Below are positions 12,501 through 24,201 of a stretch of 64,000 nucleotides of DNA, piece by piece. The stretch is from Trema orientale (taxonomy: Eukaryota; Streptophyta; Magnoliopsida; Rosales; Cannabaceae). The notes beneath the pieces are model-generated. The model saw only the letters and a program-made list of their open reading frames with translations, was not told the origin of the DNA and searched no databases. Position 1 is the first letter of the stretch, and every line of letters starts with the position of its first letter. Position numbers and translations under genes: made by a program. The stretch covers positions 820,162 to 884,161 of the forward strand of contig JXTC01000055.1 of assembly GCA_002914845.1 (NCBI GenBank), written 5' to 3'.

Positions 12501-14149
12501 TCATATAATGGGGAAAAAAAAAAAGGCAGTCCTATCGTTCCCAGAGCAGCTAGGAATGTTCAAAGAGTATTTAGGAAAGCTTACAGCGACTGTTGGAAAG
12601 GAGGGAACAAAATTTATTTTGGAAAATGCCATATTTCTGGTGGTAGCCGGCAGCGACGACATTGCCAATACTTACTTCACTATTCGCATAAGAAAATTGC
12701 AATACGATGTTCCTTCTTACACAGACCTAATGGTCAATGGAGCTTCCGATTTCATCAAGGTATAATCTATGTTCTTTTAAATCAATATGACTACAACATG
12801 ATATTGACTATAGGGAAAACAATAAAGACACTAATTTATGTCAAATTACTGTCACATCTAGCTCCTAAATCATATGCATATATATATATATATGTCCATA
12901 ATCCATGAAATTCAATTGAATTACATATATATCCTTCCATTAGTCAAATTATAGTGTTTTGATGTGTGCCATATATATCGATAATATGGATATATGGGTT
13001 TGGTTTAAATGGTTACAATAATATTTACTTATGGATGGTTACAATGGTTTAAGCCCTTAGATCTAATATCTTACGGTGGTGATTAGTTTGGTGGTTGGCC
13101 AAAAAAATTTAATGCTGACCAAAAAAATTTAATGCTATCACTACTTTAAGTATTCATCTATGGTCACAAAAAAATTGTAACCATTGAGAAGTCTTCCATG
13201 GATATATTAAAAAGAAATCTGATGTGTATATATCCATAATGTTTTGATGTGTCATGTAAAACTCAAATTAACCAATAGTAGTTCCAATCGATCTTCGATG
13301 ACGAATGTAGTTATTATATATCAAAAAGAAATTATATTGATAGTATTTTAATAATTTATGAATTTGCTTTTGTTTAATTTGTGGGAAATAATAGGATTTG
13401 TATCAACTTGGGGCAAGAAGAATCGGAGTATTCGGGACCCCACCAATCGGATGTGTGCCATCACAGAGAACATTGGGTGGGGGACTATTTAGAGTGTGTG
13501 CAGAAGAATATAATGAAGCAGCAATCCTGTTCAACTCTAAAATCTCTGCCACCTTGGACTCTCTTAAGTCCAAACTTCCAAACAGCAGACTTGTCTACGT
13601 GGATATTTACAACCCTCTACTTGAACTCATTCTCAACCCCCAAAAATACGGTAAACTCATTAAATACTATAACTCACTTCACTAATTATCTTTGGGATAG
13701 AAGCTAAATTTATCACAATTAGTAACTAATGCATTGTAGAATTAACTATGGTATGTTTTGCTTCAATACTAATTAATTGCAAAGAAATTCGCTACTCACT
13801 CAGAAAGATTAACCAAAATTTTTCTAACTACTCACTCAGAAGAATATATATATATGTATATATTGCATATGTAGTAATAATTATACGTATTAATTAATCA
13901 TTTTTTCTGGGGTTATTGTTTCCTTATAATGTAGTTATTTTTGTTGATATCTTTTCAGGGTTCGATCAGGTGGACAAAGGGTGCTGTGGAACAGGAGCAC
14001 TGGAAGTGGCAATACTATGTAACCCGTTGACACCACCTTGTGAAAATCCATCGAGCCGTATATTTTGGGATAGTTATCATCCCTCAGAAGCAGCTTACAA
14101 GATCCTTGTTCCTCAACTTCTCAAGAAATATGTCAACAGCTTCATCTGA
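9535..14149 (+). CDS. GDSL esterase/lipase, EXL-like (gene A)
   Basis: A secreted SGNH/GDSL-fold serine esterase or lipase, probably apoplastic. Substrate unknown. Exons: 9535-9811, 12010-12140, 12526-12759, 13395-13650 and 13959-14149 (phases 1,0,0,1), giving 362 residues, normal for the family. Residues 1-29 are a signal peptide. The nucleophile is Ser48 in [12 protein letters not shown]. Block II is GRFGNG (80-85), block III is GSDD (178-181), and the catalytic Asp337 and His340 lie in FWDSYHP. The GSDD variant and the [17 protein letters not shown] segment are typical, from memory, of the Arabidopsis EXL clade. The start is the first of two adjacent ATGs. The acceptor of exon 3 is odd: it follows an A-run, with no pyrimidine tract. 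Intron 1 is 2.2 kb and holds a MITE; introns 2 and 3 hold related MITE copies. No disabling change was seen. Confidence 0.92.
10790..11013. mobile_element. hAT-like MITE in intron 1 of gene A
   Basis: A body of 224 bp begins AGGGGTGCAC and ends GTGCAGCTCTA, which are imperfect inverted ends. It is flanked by an identical 8-bp TAATTAAT (10782-10789 and 11014-11021). Inside, GGGTATTC..GGTAC near the left and GGTACC..GTACCCGAA near the right are partly complementary. The 8-bp duplication supports hAT, but the terminal repeats are decayed. Confidence 0.55.
12222..12440. repeat. Intronic MITE-like repeat, copy 1 (intron 2 of gene A)
   Basis: About 215 bp starting TATGGGTTTAGTTTAAATAG and ending ATTGTAACTATTGAGAAGTC. 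The inner ends AATGGTTACAA and TTGTAACYATTG form an inverted repeat. It matches the copy in intron 3 at about 85% by eye. No target duplication could be fixed. Confidence 0.75.
12992..13200. repeat. Intronic MITE-like repeat, copy 2 (intron 3 of gene A)
   Basis: Same family and same orientation as copy 1, including GTTACAATGGTTTAAGCC, TACGGTGGTGATTA and GGTCACAAAAAAATTGTAAC. The phrase ACCAAAAAAATTTAATGCT is repeated in tandem here. The two copies bracket exon 3. Confidence 0.75.
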
Positions 14150-17100
14150 TCATCACTTAATTATATATGACTTTGTCAAGTAATTAATTATGTCTGAACA
14201 AATTGGTTTTGGCGAGCTATGATGATTTAAAATATATGTTGGTTTTCCCTCCTCAAGTGTAATAGAGTTTGTATTTCGCATTCATATAAGATTATCTCTT
14301 ACATTACTATTCACTCATGTCTTTCCAGTTTCCTCAAATATAGTGTTATTACATCGTATTTTTATTTTTCTTTTTCTTTTTTCAATTTCCAAATTTGAGG
14401 GTTATTGGGGTGAAATTTTTTGGCTGGGGAAGAAAGTTTCAGATTTGGTCGAGTTTAGGCCTACTAGGCTTTGAAACCTAAATAAGAGAACGGTAGCTCT
14501 ATTGTCAACTTTTTTTTCCCTCTCTTTACTACTCTTCTAATTAAACCCTCATAAAGTTTTGAAAATTTTTTTTATACACCTTTTTATTTTTAGTTAAGTA
14601 TAAAAATACCCAATGGTAAATATTTTTTTTTTAAATTCTTTTCACACTATCTTAATAATTTACTATCCATTACAATTTTAGTGGATTTAGGAAGAGGTAA
14701 AATTGGAATTGATAGAAAGAATAAAGATTTTATGGTAAAAGATCACAAGGAGTCTAAGATGAAATTTATTTATACATCAAGGATCACATTCGTTCTGAGA
14801 TAACTGATTTAGAGAAAGAAGAGAGTGTATCGACAAAGAAAAAAAATGCTAAAATAAGAAAGAAAAAAATGATTTATCCTTAAAAAGTATATATATCGTA
14901 CACTTTTTATTAATTAGGATAAATATGTATATGAATTATCTTTTTTGTTAATATATATTCTATATATCCGATCAAGAAATCACGTATATTATGTGATTCA
15001 TTCTTTAAAAAAAAAATTGTACGATTAAGAAATTACATATACTTTATATGAATTATCTTAACAATAATTTTAAAAATGCATTTATGAATGAAGTTAAGGG
15101 GTAAAAAAAAAAAAAATTCAATCTCTTAGGACTGCTGTATTTTTTATTACAACCAAAATTATTAATAGAATAAAATCTTTGATTCTATAATTTATCATAG
15201 AAATCAAATCGTATAAATTAAATTTTAATTTATTTTACCTGACGTAATTTTTGTAAGTAGTTTATTTGGTATGTGAGAGGTGCGCTAAGAATTAGTCTTC
15301 TATTATTTAATAATATATGAGGTTGCTCATGTCAATTTACTAAAGGATATTTTTGAGAATAACTATTTAATTAAAAAGGGAATGGGAAGAGGAAAAAATG
15401 GGGGTGACAATAGAGCCACCCATAAGAGAATCAAAATAAAGATTGTACATAAATATTGGTAATTTATTCAAAAGTTAATAATTCAAAAAAATTGTTAAGG
15501 TTAAATTAAGATTAAAAAGAATACAAGAAAGGATGTTCATACTTCATACTAAAAACTCTAAGGTCCAAGCCCGACGCTAAGAACAGGAGGTAATTAGGCC
15601 GGGTAGGAATTCTGGAGGATGTTATTAAATTCCTTGCAGTTTTTGGCAATTCTTTTTAAAGAAAATTGTTACAAAACTAGGGATAATTATATTAAAAAAA
15701 ATATCCCGATGTTTTACTCTTTTTTTTTTTTGGGGGGGGGGGGGAGGGGGGGAACTAACATAACTTTTGAATTTTGTAAAATAATATAATAATATTTTAA
15801 GATCTTGCAATTTTGTATGATGAGCAAATTAAAAGACAGATTTATCTTTTACTAACTTATTAAAAGCATTTAAACACTAATATATTATTAGAAAACATTT
15901 TATGATTAATATTTTTTTTTACCTCTCATTTAAAAAACAAAAGAACTGAGCTAAAAACAATTACAATAAATGGGTTAATATATCATAATTGAAAGAAGAG
16001 ATAAAATAAGTTAATAAGGGTACTATCTTTTTACTATTAAAATCAGTTAATTGGGTATCATATAGTACATATTTGTAGAGAAATCAAATATTAGGGTATT
16101 CTTTATTTCTTTTGCAGAATTTAATTGTTAAGTTAGTTTTTGAAAAAAAAAAAAGTAAAAAATGAATGTTTTTTTGTGTTGTCATCCCATGAAACTATTA
16201 TGGTTTTTCCTTTTTTTTTTTCGACAGTTTTTTGGATTCAAGTCTAAGTCGGACCTCACTTCTTTGAGAAAAGACCTAGGTAGGACAAAATTTGGGCAAA
16301 ATGACTTTTTTGTGCATTCTTTTAAAAATGACATTTTTAAGAGTACTAAGAATGTATTGACCTAACCATGAAAAAAATCGTAAGTAACGTTTTTTGATAG
16401 TCAAGAAGCTCTTGACCAATGATCAAGAAGTCAATGAAATTTCTAAAAATTTCTTTTTTGAAAAAATGCACAAAAAAGAAAAAACTCATTTCAGCCCAAG
16501 TCAGTCCTATCCATGTCATTTTTTCCACACTTTTTTCCTGACCGGCCCATTGGGCTTTCAAACTCTTTTACAACCTTTAGGAGTATTACACGTGTATATG
16601 TTATCTCATGTAACTATTTTGAATGTACAAAACTTTAATTATTCCAACAACAAGGGAATAAATTAGACTTTTTTCTGATTGACAATGCTACTAGTATCTG
16701 AAATGTCTAATTTATCCCGATCTAATAGTTTATGCAGAATCAATTTTAGTAGCAATATTAGGTACTATCAGACGTAAAAAATGGAATTTGAGAAATCGAA
16801 ACTTATAACGTTATAATGATGTTGAAACCTACACTGATGCTGATGCACCATATTCTTCAAGATGTGTTGTTCGTAGTTATGCCACGAAAACAACATAGAT
16901 AGATTATGTTTCGAATATTAATAAGATTCATGCATAAAGTGCTTTACCCCAATAAGTGGATAATGCTACAACCTACAACAAACCCAACAAACGGGTAGTT
17001 ACACTTGCGCGTATTACGTAGGACCGGTCCGCATGATGTTGCGCGTGGTCTATGTTGAAGAGCTTGACACGTAATTGGCATTTTCTTTTTTCTTTTTTTT

Positions 17101-17203
17101 TTCGGTTTGGAGTGACTAGTGAGACACGTAATTGACAAGAATAAGAAAATTATTTCTATTCTTTTTTGTGCTGGGGGAGACCAATACTACTATTTAACTC
17201 TAA
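14150..17203. other. Gene-poor spacer
   Basis: No gene recognised. It holds the 3' flank of gene A, many poly-A and poly-T runs, and at about 15719-15751 an unusual T-run passing directly into a long G-run. Open frames of 60-90 codons at 15625-16666 are low-complexity and overlap one another, so none is called. Confidence 0.55.
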
Positions 17204-17636
17204 GGCTTTCATTGGTAGAGAAGAAAAAAAGTAGGAGGGAAAGAAAGATTAGGAGAGAAAGAAAATATATAAGATGGAAAAAGAAATATTTTTTTTTTAT
17301 TGTTGTTTGGTACGTGGGAAGGAAAGAAAATTAGTATATTTTAAAATGATTATTTTGCTATTTTTATTAAAATTTTAAAATTAATGTATAAAATTATTTT
17401 AGTAAATTCACTTTCACACATTGATAAAAAAAACTTATCCTTCCCACTTTCTCTTCATTTTGGGGGGAAAAATATTTGTGTAAGATTTACTATTTTTTTT
17501 CCCCTCTATTTTTCTTTCCTTTTTTTCCTTTTCTTTCCATTTTCCCTCCTACCAAACAACCCATCTTTTTAGTTTTCTTCCACTTTTTTCTTAAATTTTT
17601 TCTTTCATTCCCTTCTCCTTTCTACCAAAGATAGCA
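17204..17636. mobile_element. Tourist-like (PIF/Harbinger) MITE
   Basis: Ends are the inverted pair GGCTTTCATTGGTAGA and, on the minus strand, TGCTATCTTTGGTAGA. A purine-rich left arm (AGGGAAAGAAAG) mirrors a pyrimidine-rich right arm (CTTTCCATTTTCCCTCC), and TTGTTTGGTA is repeated inverted inside. TAA flanks both ends (17201-17203 and 17637-17639), the PIF/Harbinger target. There is no coding capacity; the open frames here are shadows of the purine tract. Confidence 0.65.
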
Positions 17637-17639
17637 TAA

Positions 17640-18565
17640 ACGAGTGCAAAACCCCTAAGAAGTACCCAAAAATAATAACAATCCTTTATTTTTTATTTTC
17701 CTTAGCTAATGCGCCAATTAAAATAAAGTTTTAGGCTTTTTGCCTTCGTAAATTGTATATTTTTTTAATTTTTCTTTTGCTTTCAAGTCATCTTTTATTG
17801 AGAGAAATTGACGAACGGGTATTTAAAACTTGGATGGATCATCGATGTATGATGTTGTGGAAGAAGGATCAAACCAAAATTATTGATGACGATGATGATG
17901 ATGATAATGAAGTGCCAAATTAATAGTTTAAAATAGACAGCTAACTGAACTGAATGAATTGCCAAAGTTTACTTAAGTCTTGCATGGTTATCTATCAACA
18001 TCACACCAACTATTCTAATTTTAACTTCAAGATCTCATAAAATCCAATCTCTATGCATAGGCTCCCCACAACCCAAAACAATAACAAGAGAACAACATGA
18101 CCATTACAAACTCAGTCGTTACTCAGTCGTCCTTACTCTTATTAGTATGACATAAAAACTTGTTACGGTTTTTCTGATGTTTTTTTTTTTCCCCCTCACA
18201 AATATGTATGTTTACGCACACAAAATGTTTTCTAGACATGGCATATTTGTAACTATATCGATATTCACGAAAAGTAAAAATTTCATTCATGAAACTCTAG
18301 ATAATATAAGAAAAAATAGATAATATAAAAAAAATAAATTTATTTTTAAATTTTTTATTTATAGGAGAGCCGAGATAGAGTAGGAACACGATTTGATTGC
18401 AGCAATTAATACTTTCCACTCCGAAGACAGAAAACAAGAACCAATCTCTGAGAGAAATTAAAAGGGTTTAGAAGATTTTGTAACATTTAAAATTTGGTGG
18501 TCCAAAATAAGATAAAATAAATAAAGAGGGGGAAAAGGAAAAGAAAAAAAGTAGAGTATAAGATC
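17640..18565. other. Intergenic, no gene recognised
   Basis: AT-rich DNA with a (GAT)n microsatellite near 17887-17907. Nothing else is recognised. Confidence 0.5.
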
Positions 18566-18569
18566 ATAT

Positions 18570-18990
18570 GTATTATGTGGAGCGGGGCCTGCCAAAGTGG
18601 CCGACACACTCGGCCTTCTTAAAGCGGGTGGAAGTACTGGTGAACCCCCACATTATGTTGTTCGTAAATCCTAAGCTTTCGCTGGGTCGAAATAAAGCAC
18701 GTGCCCTAGCAGCTAACCAACTAGCACCTTCAGAAGATAATAATAATAATAATAATAAGAAAGGCGTTTATTCGGAATCTTTGCTTCTAGTAAGTCAGGC
18801 AATCGAGCTTCAATAGATGTATATGGGCTCGATTTTCATCCCAAGAATGTACCCTCTAACGAGTGGGCTCCCTGTATTCTTACTGACATACGAAAACACG
18901 GGAACAGACGTCTTGTTGTTCCACCGGTGGGTCTAGGGATCTTTTTGTCCAAATGGAGGCAAGATAGGAGAGCGTGAGGATTGAGGACAC
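18570..18990. other. GC-rich insert, possibly organelle-derived
   Basis: This stretch is much richer in G+C and of higher complexity than its surroundings and carries phrases unlike the local repeats, for example CGCTGGGTCGAAATAAAGCA. Two open frames run across it, of 82 codons on plus and 86 on minus, but neither gives a protein I recognise. An (AAT)n microsatellite splits it near 18738 and another follows at 19009-19034. Inferred: a transferred mitochondrial or plastid fragment, or an old exon. This is a guess from composition only. Confidence 0.3.
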
Positions 18991-19099
18991 CACTCCTTTT
19001 CCATTTCATAATAATAATAATAATAATAATAATAGAAATCAAATTATAATAAATACGAATATATGTATAGTCATATATGGCTGATTGGGTCCTCAATCC

Positions 19100-20039
19100 A
19101 CAGTAGTGGAGCCATAATTTTTTCCCCGACTAGGCTGATCATGATTACTAAGTCAAGTTCGTACTTATTTTTTTTCCAATTTTTATGTTGATAATTTCAT
19201 CCCTTTTTAAAATGAGTTTAATTGAGTTCTTAAAATTTATTTATTTCCAAAAAACTTATTAAGTTCAGAAACAACATATTTTTAAAATGTAACTAAAAAA
19301 GTGTAGCTATACCATATTCGATACATAAAATTAAGTGAGAGCATATCAGCATAACTTAAATTTTCACAAAAGTACATATGTAATTTAATATTCAAAAATT
19401 GAGAGAGGGCAAGTGGGTCCTCCCTCTGCCCCTGCTCACCCATGTTATCTGCATGATTAATAGCACAATAATAGGATAACTCGTGTTCGGGCTAAAGCCC
19501 AACGGAGATTAAAGTTTCTTGCAAAATGGTAATTATACGAACTTGGATTTGCAATTTTACTTATAATTCATTCCAAGTGCTTTTGTTTATTATTTCATAG
19601 TTATAAGACTCTCCTTTTGTTGTAATCACATATGATAGTGCAATGGTTTTCTCTCCTATTATAATGAGAACATGGGGATTTGTTATGTATATAGTCTATC
19701 GATTCCATTTTGTTTAGTAGGACCTTTGAGGAAAAAAAAAGTAAAGTTTGGCTATATCTGAGGTACTAAAACGGGAATAATCTGGATCCTTTTATTCTAA
19801 AAAAAATAAACGGGAATAATCTAAAAAAATACTAAACGACCCAAACTCGAAGATTTAGGTAAATGTTTTACATTTCTTTTCCTCTTTTAAAAGGTAAATA
19901 ATAAATTAAAGTTTCATAAATGAAGCTAACTGATCAGATCTTCCTCGATTTGAGCCGTGTTCCTTTTCAAATTCAGTAGCTATTCACTCCTTCATTTTCA
20001 ATCCGATTTTTCCATATACAGCAGTGGTCCTATTTACGG
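19100..20039. other. Intergenic, no gene recognised
   Basis: AT-rich, with no supported gene or repeat structure. Confidence 0.5.
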
Positions 20040-20185
20040 GGAAAAAAAAGTTTACTAGAATATAGTTGGTGATGGAATTTAGGTTTGTTTAACGTGTAGG
20101 AGATTTGAACCTTTAATCTTTAATGTTGGAGATGAGTGTTGTGGAGTGTGGTTATCACTTATCAATTAGCCAAACTCACAACCAC
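20040..20185 (-). mobile_element. Possible SINE, minus strand
   Basis: On the minus strand a box A-like GTTTGGCTAATTGATAAGTG (20156-20175) is followed 45 bp later by a box B-like GGTTCAAATCT (20101-20111) and CCTACACG. The order and spacing fit a tRNA-derived Pol III promoter. The 3' limit and target duplication were not found. Confidence 0.5.
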
Positions 20186-21974
20186 AAAATTGATAAGTTA
20201 CTATTAAAATAATTTGATATCCAAATTTCTTAATTAAAAAAAATTTGTAATCTAGGGGTGATAAATTCACGATCTGATTGTCTTTGAGAATTGAGAAGTT
20301 TATAAGACAAGGGTCGGTTCTTTAAAATTAAGTGGCAATAATATATATGAACAAGTTTAAATTAAATAGGAGCCATGATGATAGTTTCTTTTTTTTTTTT
20401 CCCAATTAATCACAATCAGATTATATTGTAGAACTCCAGATATTCGGTCTCACTGCAAAAATTTGTATTTAGTTACACTTGCAGTGGTGTTTTAATCTTG
20501 TTTCCATATCGTTGAAGACTTTCCCTCGAAGAGCTTCCATGTAGTGAAAGTCTTACTGAGAAGTCAAAAAAAATTTCAAATAGGGGAAGCCATATATCTC
20601 TTACCTCCAGTGACTGCAATAAAAACTCTAAACACTGAATATTCTATATATTACAAGTAGAATAACACAACATTCTAGATAAATGTGTCTAGTCTATCCA
20701 AGGTCTATTTCGATGGAAAACTCATCACATACTAAAAACCTTGTTAGACTAAGGACCTTCTCATATAAGACATGAATTACTCTGTATTCTTTTCAGTTTT
20801 TACGAAGAGGCAATAAGAGGAGTTAATAGGTGATGGGTAACTCCCATTTTAACCACTACATATATAACATTATCGCACCTTGACCGTCCATTATGGTAAA
20901 TCCCTCCATGAACCTACACAAATAAACGCATCTGTGCATAGTATGGCTCATATAGGAAAGTGACTGAGAACTGCTTTTTTGTTTTTTTTTTTGGTTTATG
21001 ATTTTTGTCTGGTGACCTCAAAACTTAAGAAAGGAGACCATGATATATTTAGTTTTTGGAGAAAAACTAGAGCTGATGAACATAATTAGATGGGAAAACG
21101 TCAAACATCCTTTTTCTAGATTTGAAATTGCATACTTAACACCTTGTAGCAATTAATTTAGAAAGGGCAGACTACCCAAGCCTGCATATCAAGTTGGCAA
21201 TTTGAAGGATTTTAATTTGTATTTAGCGACTTTAATAATCTCTACTTTATTTAGTGACGGTGCATGACTAGTATATGAGTGCCAAGAATTATTAGCTAGT
21301 GTGCTGTCATATTTGACTTATTTGGACCGATTATGGTACTTACTGAAATAGGTAACCCAATTCACCTCTTCAATCTCTTACCTGGCAAGGCAATATCAAT
21401 AATACAATTTCGTGGAGGAAACAATAATTTTCCATCAATAATTTCCTAGTCTTCACGCAAACAAATTTTTATAACATATATATTCATATGGACAAAATAC
21501 TTTGTACGTGGAAGAAACATATCCTCCTTATCCTTGTTCCTTTTCCAAAATTTCCCTTTTTATCTTTCTGAAGTCCTTTTAAAAATATATATAATACATT
21601 ATGGTTTCAAAGCTTTGGCGCTCCACCTCCACATGATAAACATACGTTATTTTTTAAGAGATAATATATTAATTTAAATTATGCAATAATATAATATACT
21701 AGGATGTTAGGAACACGATAAAATACAATGCGCAAGAGCTGCTTCATCTGTGGCAGACTGGCAGCATGAAGATCAAATGAAATCATGCACAGTACGTTTC
21801 ATTGAAGGCTTTTCTAATTTTCTATGGACAACAAGTAAATTGGAAAAGACATGGCAACCAATTAAATAAAATAAATATTTAAAGGAAAAAAAAAATACTA
21901 TTTTACACGAAGACGATAAGTTGATTCAGTTCTGCTCTAAAATAAAAGATAACCATTTCTAATTTATTTTGGTT
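20186..21974. other. Intergenic, no gene recognised
   Basis: No supported coding region or repeat. AT-rich with scattered poly-A. Confidence 0.5.
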
Positions 21975-22072
21975 GGCGGGCCACCTAACTCACAGCAAGA
22001 ATACTGCCACTTGTAGAGGGGAAGGTGGGAGAGGTGAACCCTATTAAATGAGTATTTTCCGATTGAGCTATT
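21975..22072 (-). mobile_element. Possible SINE, minus strand
   Basis: The minus strand reads TAGCTCAATCGGAAAA (22055-22070), a close box A, then GGGTTCACCTC (22031-22041), a fair box B. The spacing is short for a SINE and the 3' end is unclear. The sequence is too poor in the acceptor stem to be a functional tRNA gene. Confidence 0.45.
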
Positions 22073-22193
22073 TTGTATGTCAATAATTAATGCTAAATGC
22101 AAATTTTTTATGTCTCAATGTTTAACAAGTGAATTTCATAAGTTTTATTATTTGATATGTAGATTTCATTATTTAGTATTCCTTCTCTATTTA

Positions 22194-22661
22194 TGGTACG
22201 TTTACTTCACTGTAATCGTAATCGGAATAAATAAAAAGAGAAATAAATAGGAATAAAATATAAAGGTATGAGAATCATTATTTATAGTATGTTATTTACT
22301 TAAAACTAGTAGGAATGGGAATCGTATTTATTAGAATACTATTCATTTGTTTACCTAACCCAGGAAAAGTAATTGGAATGTGTTATATTTACTAAATTGT
22401 CCTTTTAAATACAAGTACGATTTAAAATAGATAGATTTTTTGGAGTAAAATTGTATTTTACAACTTTAATAATTAAAAAAGAGGAAAGGAGTGTTTACGG
22501 GTAATCAGACTCCTTAGGGTATTAATGGGAGAAGTATTCTATTCTTTTCTCCTAAATTTGTATGGGCTCCACATATTTTCTCCTTTCTCATATTTTAGTA
22601 AATCTTTATATGGGAATCATTACCCATACACCATTCCCATTACTCTTTAGTAAACATGCCA
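22194..22661. mobile_element. PIF/Harbinger-like MITE
   Basis: Inverted ends TGGTACGTTTACT and, on the minus strand, TGGCATGTTTACT (11 of 13) are flanked by TTA at 22191-22193 and 22662-22664. The subterminal regions are also inverted matches (GGAATGGGAATCGTA against GGGAATGGTGTATGGG). The element is 468 bp and non-coding. Confidence 0.7.
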
Positions 22662-22664
22662 TTA

Positions 22665-24122
22665 GAGATATAGTTAGTAAAATAAGGAATGAGAATTAAA
22701 CGGCTAATGATACGGACGGTATAATTCAAGCTTTTTGTCAAAAATACTTTAAAAATTCGGAATAAAAATGTGTATGTTAAAAATTCGTAGATTTATTTAT
22801 ACGTGTATAATACTTTTAATTTTGAAAAATAAATTTATAAATATGCCAATAAAAAGTGTAATTTTCTATTGAAAAAATTTTCTATAAAAATATTCATTTT
22901 TCACTAACTTTAACGTGACTGATCAAAAAAAAAATAAATATTAGTTTTTGATAATTGAGTATGTGTTTGATTATTCAAAATAACATCAGTATTACATGAT
23001 AAATAATAACAAAAAAAGTTAATGGGATAAAAAATAATTGAATTTGAATGAAAAAATAAAATTTCAAATAAAGAAAATAAAATTAGTGAGGAGTATTTTA
23101 TATGGCTGAAAGATATGTATATTGTATAATATGTTTTTAATGAAAAGTATAAGAATGTCAATTTCACCGAATGGGGTGGTGCACCGTGATGCTCCGGCCC
23201 GAATGGGGTGGGCTTTCACCGTTATAAATGGTACGGGGCATGGGGCGGGGATTCCCCGTTTAATATTTNTTCAAGTAGATGTTTTTTAAAAAGAAAAAAG
23301 ATATAATAATATATAGTCATATACTAATATTTTTTGAGTTATCTGGGATTGTGTTAGCTTTATGTGATATGCTATATGATTTTAGTATTAAATATTTTAT
23401 ATTTGACAATTCTAATATGTTAAAGTTTTATTTGAATGTGTTTTTTAGTTGTTTAGGTCTAAAATTAGAATTTTCAATAAAGTTAACTTTAATTTTCATT
23501 ATTTTTTGATGTAATTAGACTTTTAAAAGATTTGAACTAATATAGAATTGTTTAATTTATACAATATGACGATTCCAAACGGGGACCCGATATACCAATG
23601 GGGAAACCGATCCTCGATGGGGATTCTCCGAAATTGCTCCGCACCAAATAAAATGGTGAATGATGCGGGGATGGTATAGTAAAATAATAATGGGGACGGG
23701 GATGGTAAACATAAAACCGGTACAAATATTTTTAAATATATTTGACAAAAGTACATAATTTGGCTGTACAGTTGAAAAATACCTATGTACGTGTATAGTA
23801 CTGGTATTACACATAAAATTGCTAACTATGTTTGGAGATACTTATTTTTATCGAAAAATAAAAGAAAAGAAAAAAAGGTTAATTATGCCAAATATTATAT
23901 TTTATTTCAAAATATAAACTGATATATTTGGACATAAATGATATAATTAAGCAATAAAATAATAGATCATTTTTAAATCTTTACGATATTGGTCGTGCTC
24001 CTAAAGGCCACAATTCGATAATATTTTGTCCAAAAATTTAGTATATTTTGCATAGCAAATTAGTCTTTTTCACCAAGCATAATTTACCATATTAGTATTA
24101 TCCAATTCCCTTTCTTTATAAT
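22665..24122. other. Intergenic with two GC-rich patches
   Basis: No gene recognised. Two G-rich patches at about 23170-23265 (with GGGGCATGGGGCGGGGATT) and 23578-23720 (with GGGGACGGGGATGG) share vocabulary and flank an AT-rich core. They could be the decayed ends of one repeat, but boundaries cannot be set. A single ambiguous base lies at about 23269. Confidence 0.4.
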
Positions 24123-24201
24123 AGTGCTCGGTACACACTCTAATAAAGTTATGGAACTCACGGGTGTGAGTCGCATAGCTTTATTAGAGTCAGCACCACT
24201 A
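24123..24201. repeat. Compact inverted repeat (hairpin)
   Basis: The left arm contains ACTCTAATAAAGTTATG and ACTCAC; the right arm contains GTGAGT, CATAGC and TTTATTAGAGT. The arms are about 35 bp with roughly 80% pairing and almost no loop. It could be a very short MITE or a small-RNA-type hairpin. Confidence 0.6.

Noticed and set aside
16162-17334. Several 60-90 codon frames on both strands
   Set aside because: Shadows of poly-T and purine-rich tracts, partly inside the Tourist-like MITE.
22055-22070. tRNA gene on minus (TAGCTCAATCGG)
   Set aside because: Acceptor and anticodon stems do not fold from the surrounding sequence; better explained as a SINE head.
23160-23720. Gene or CpG-island-like GC-rich patches
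   Set aside because: G-run-based repeats without coding signal; probably decayed repeat ends.
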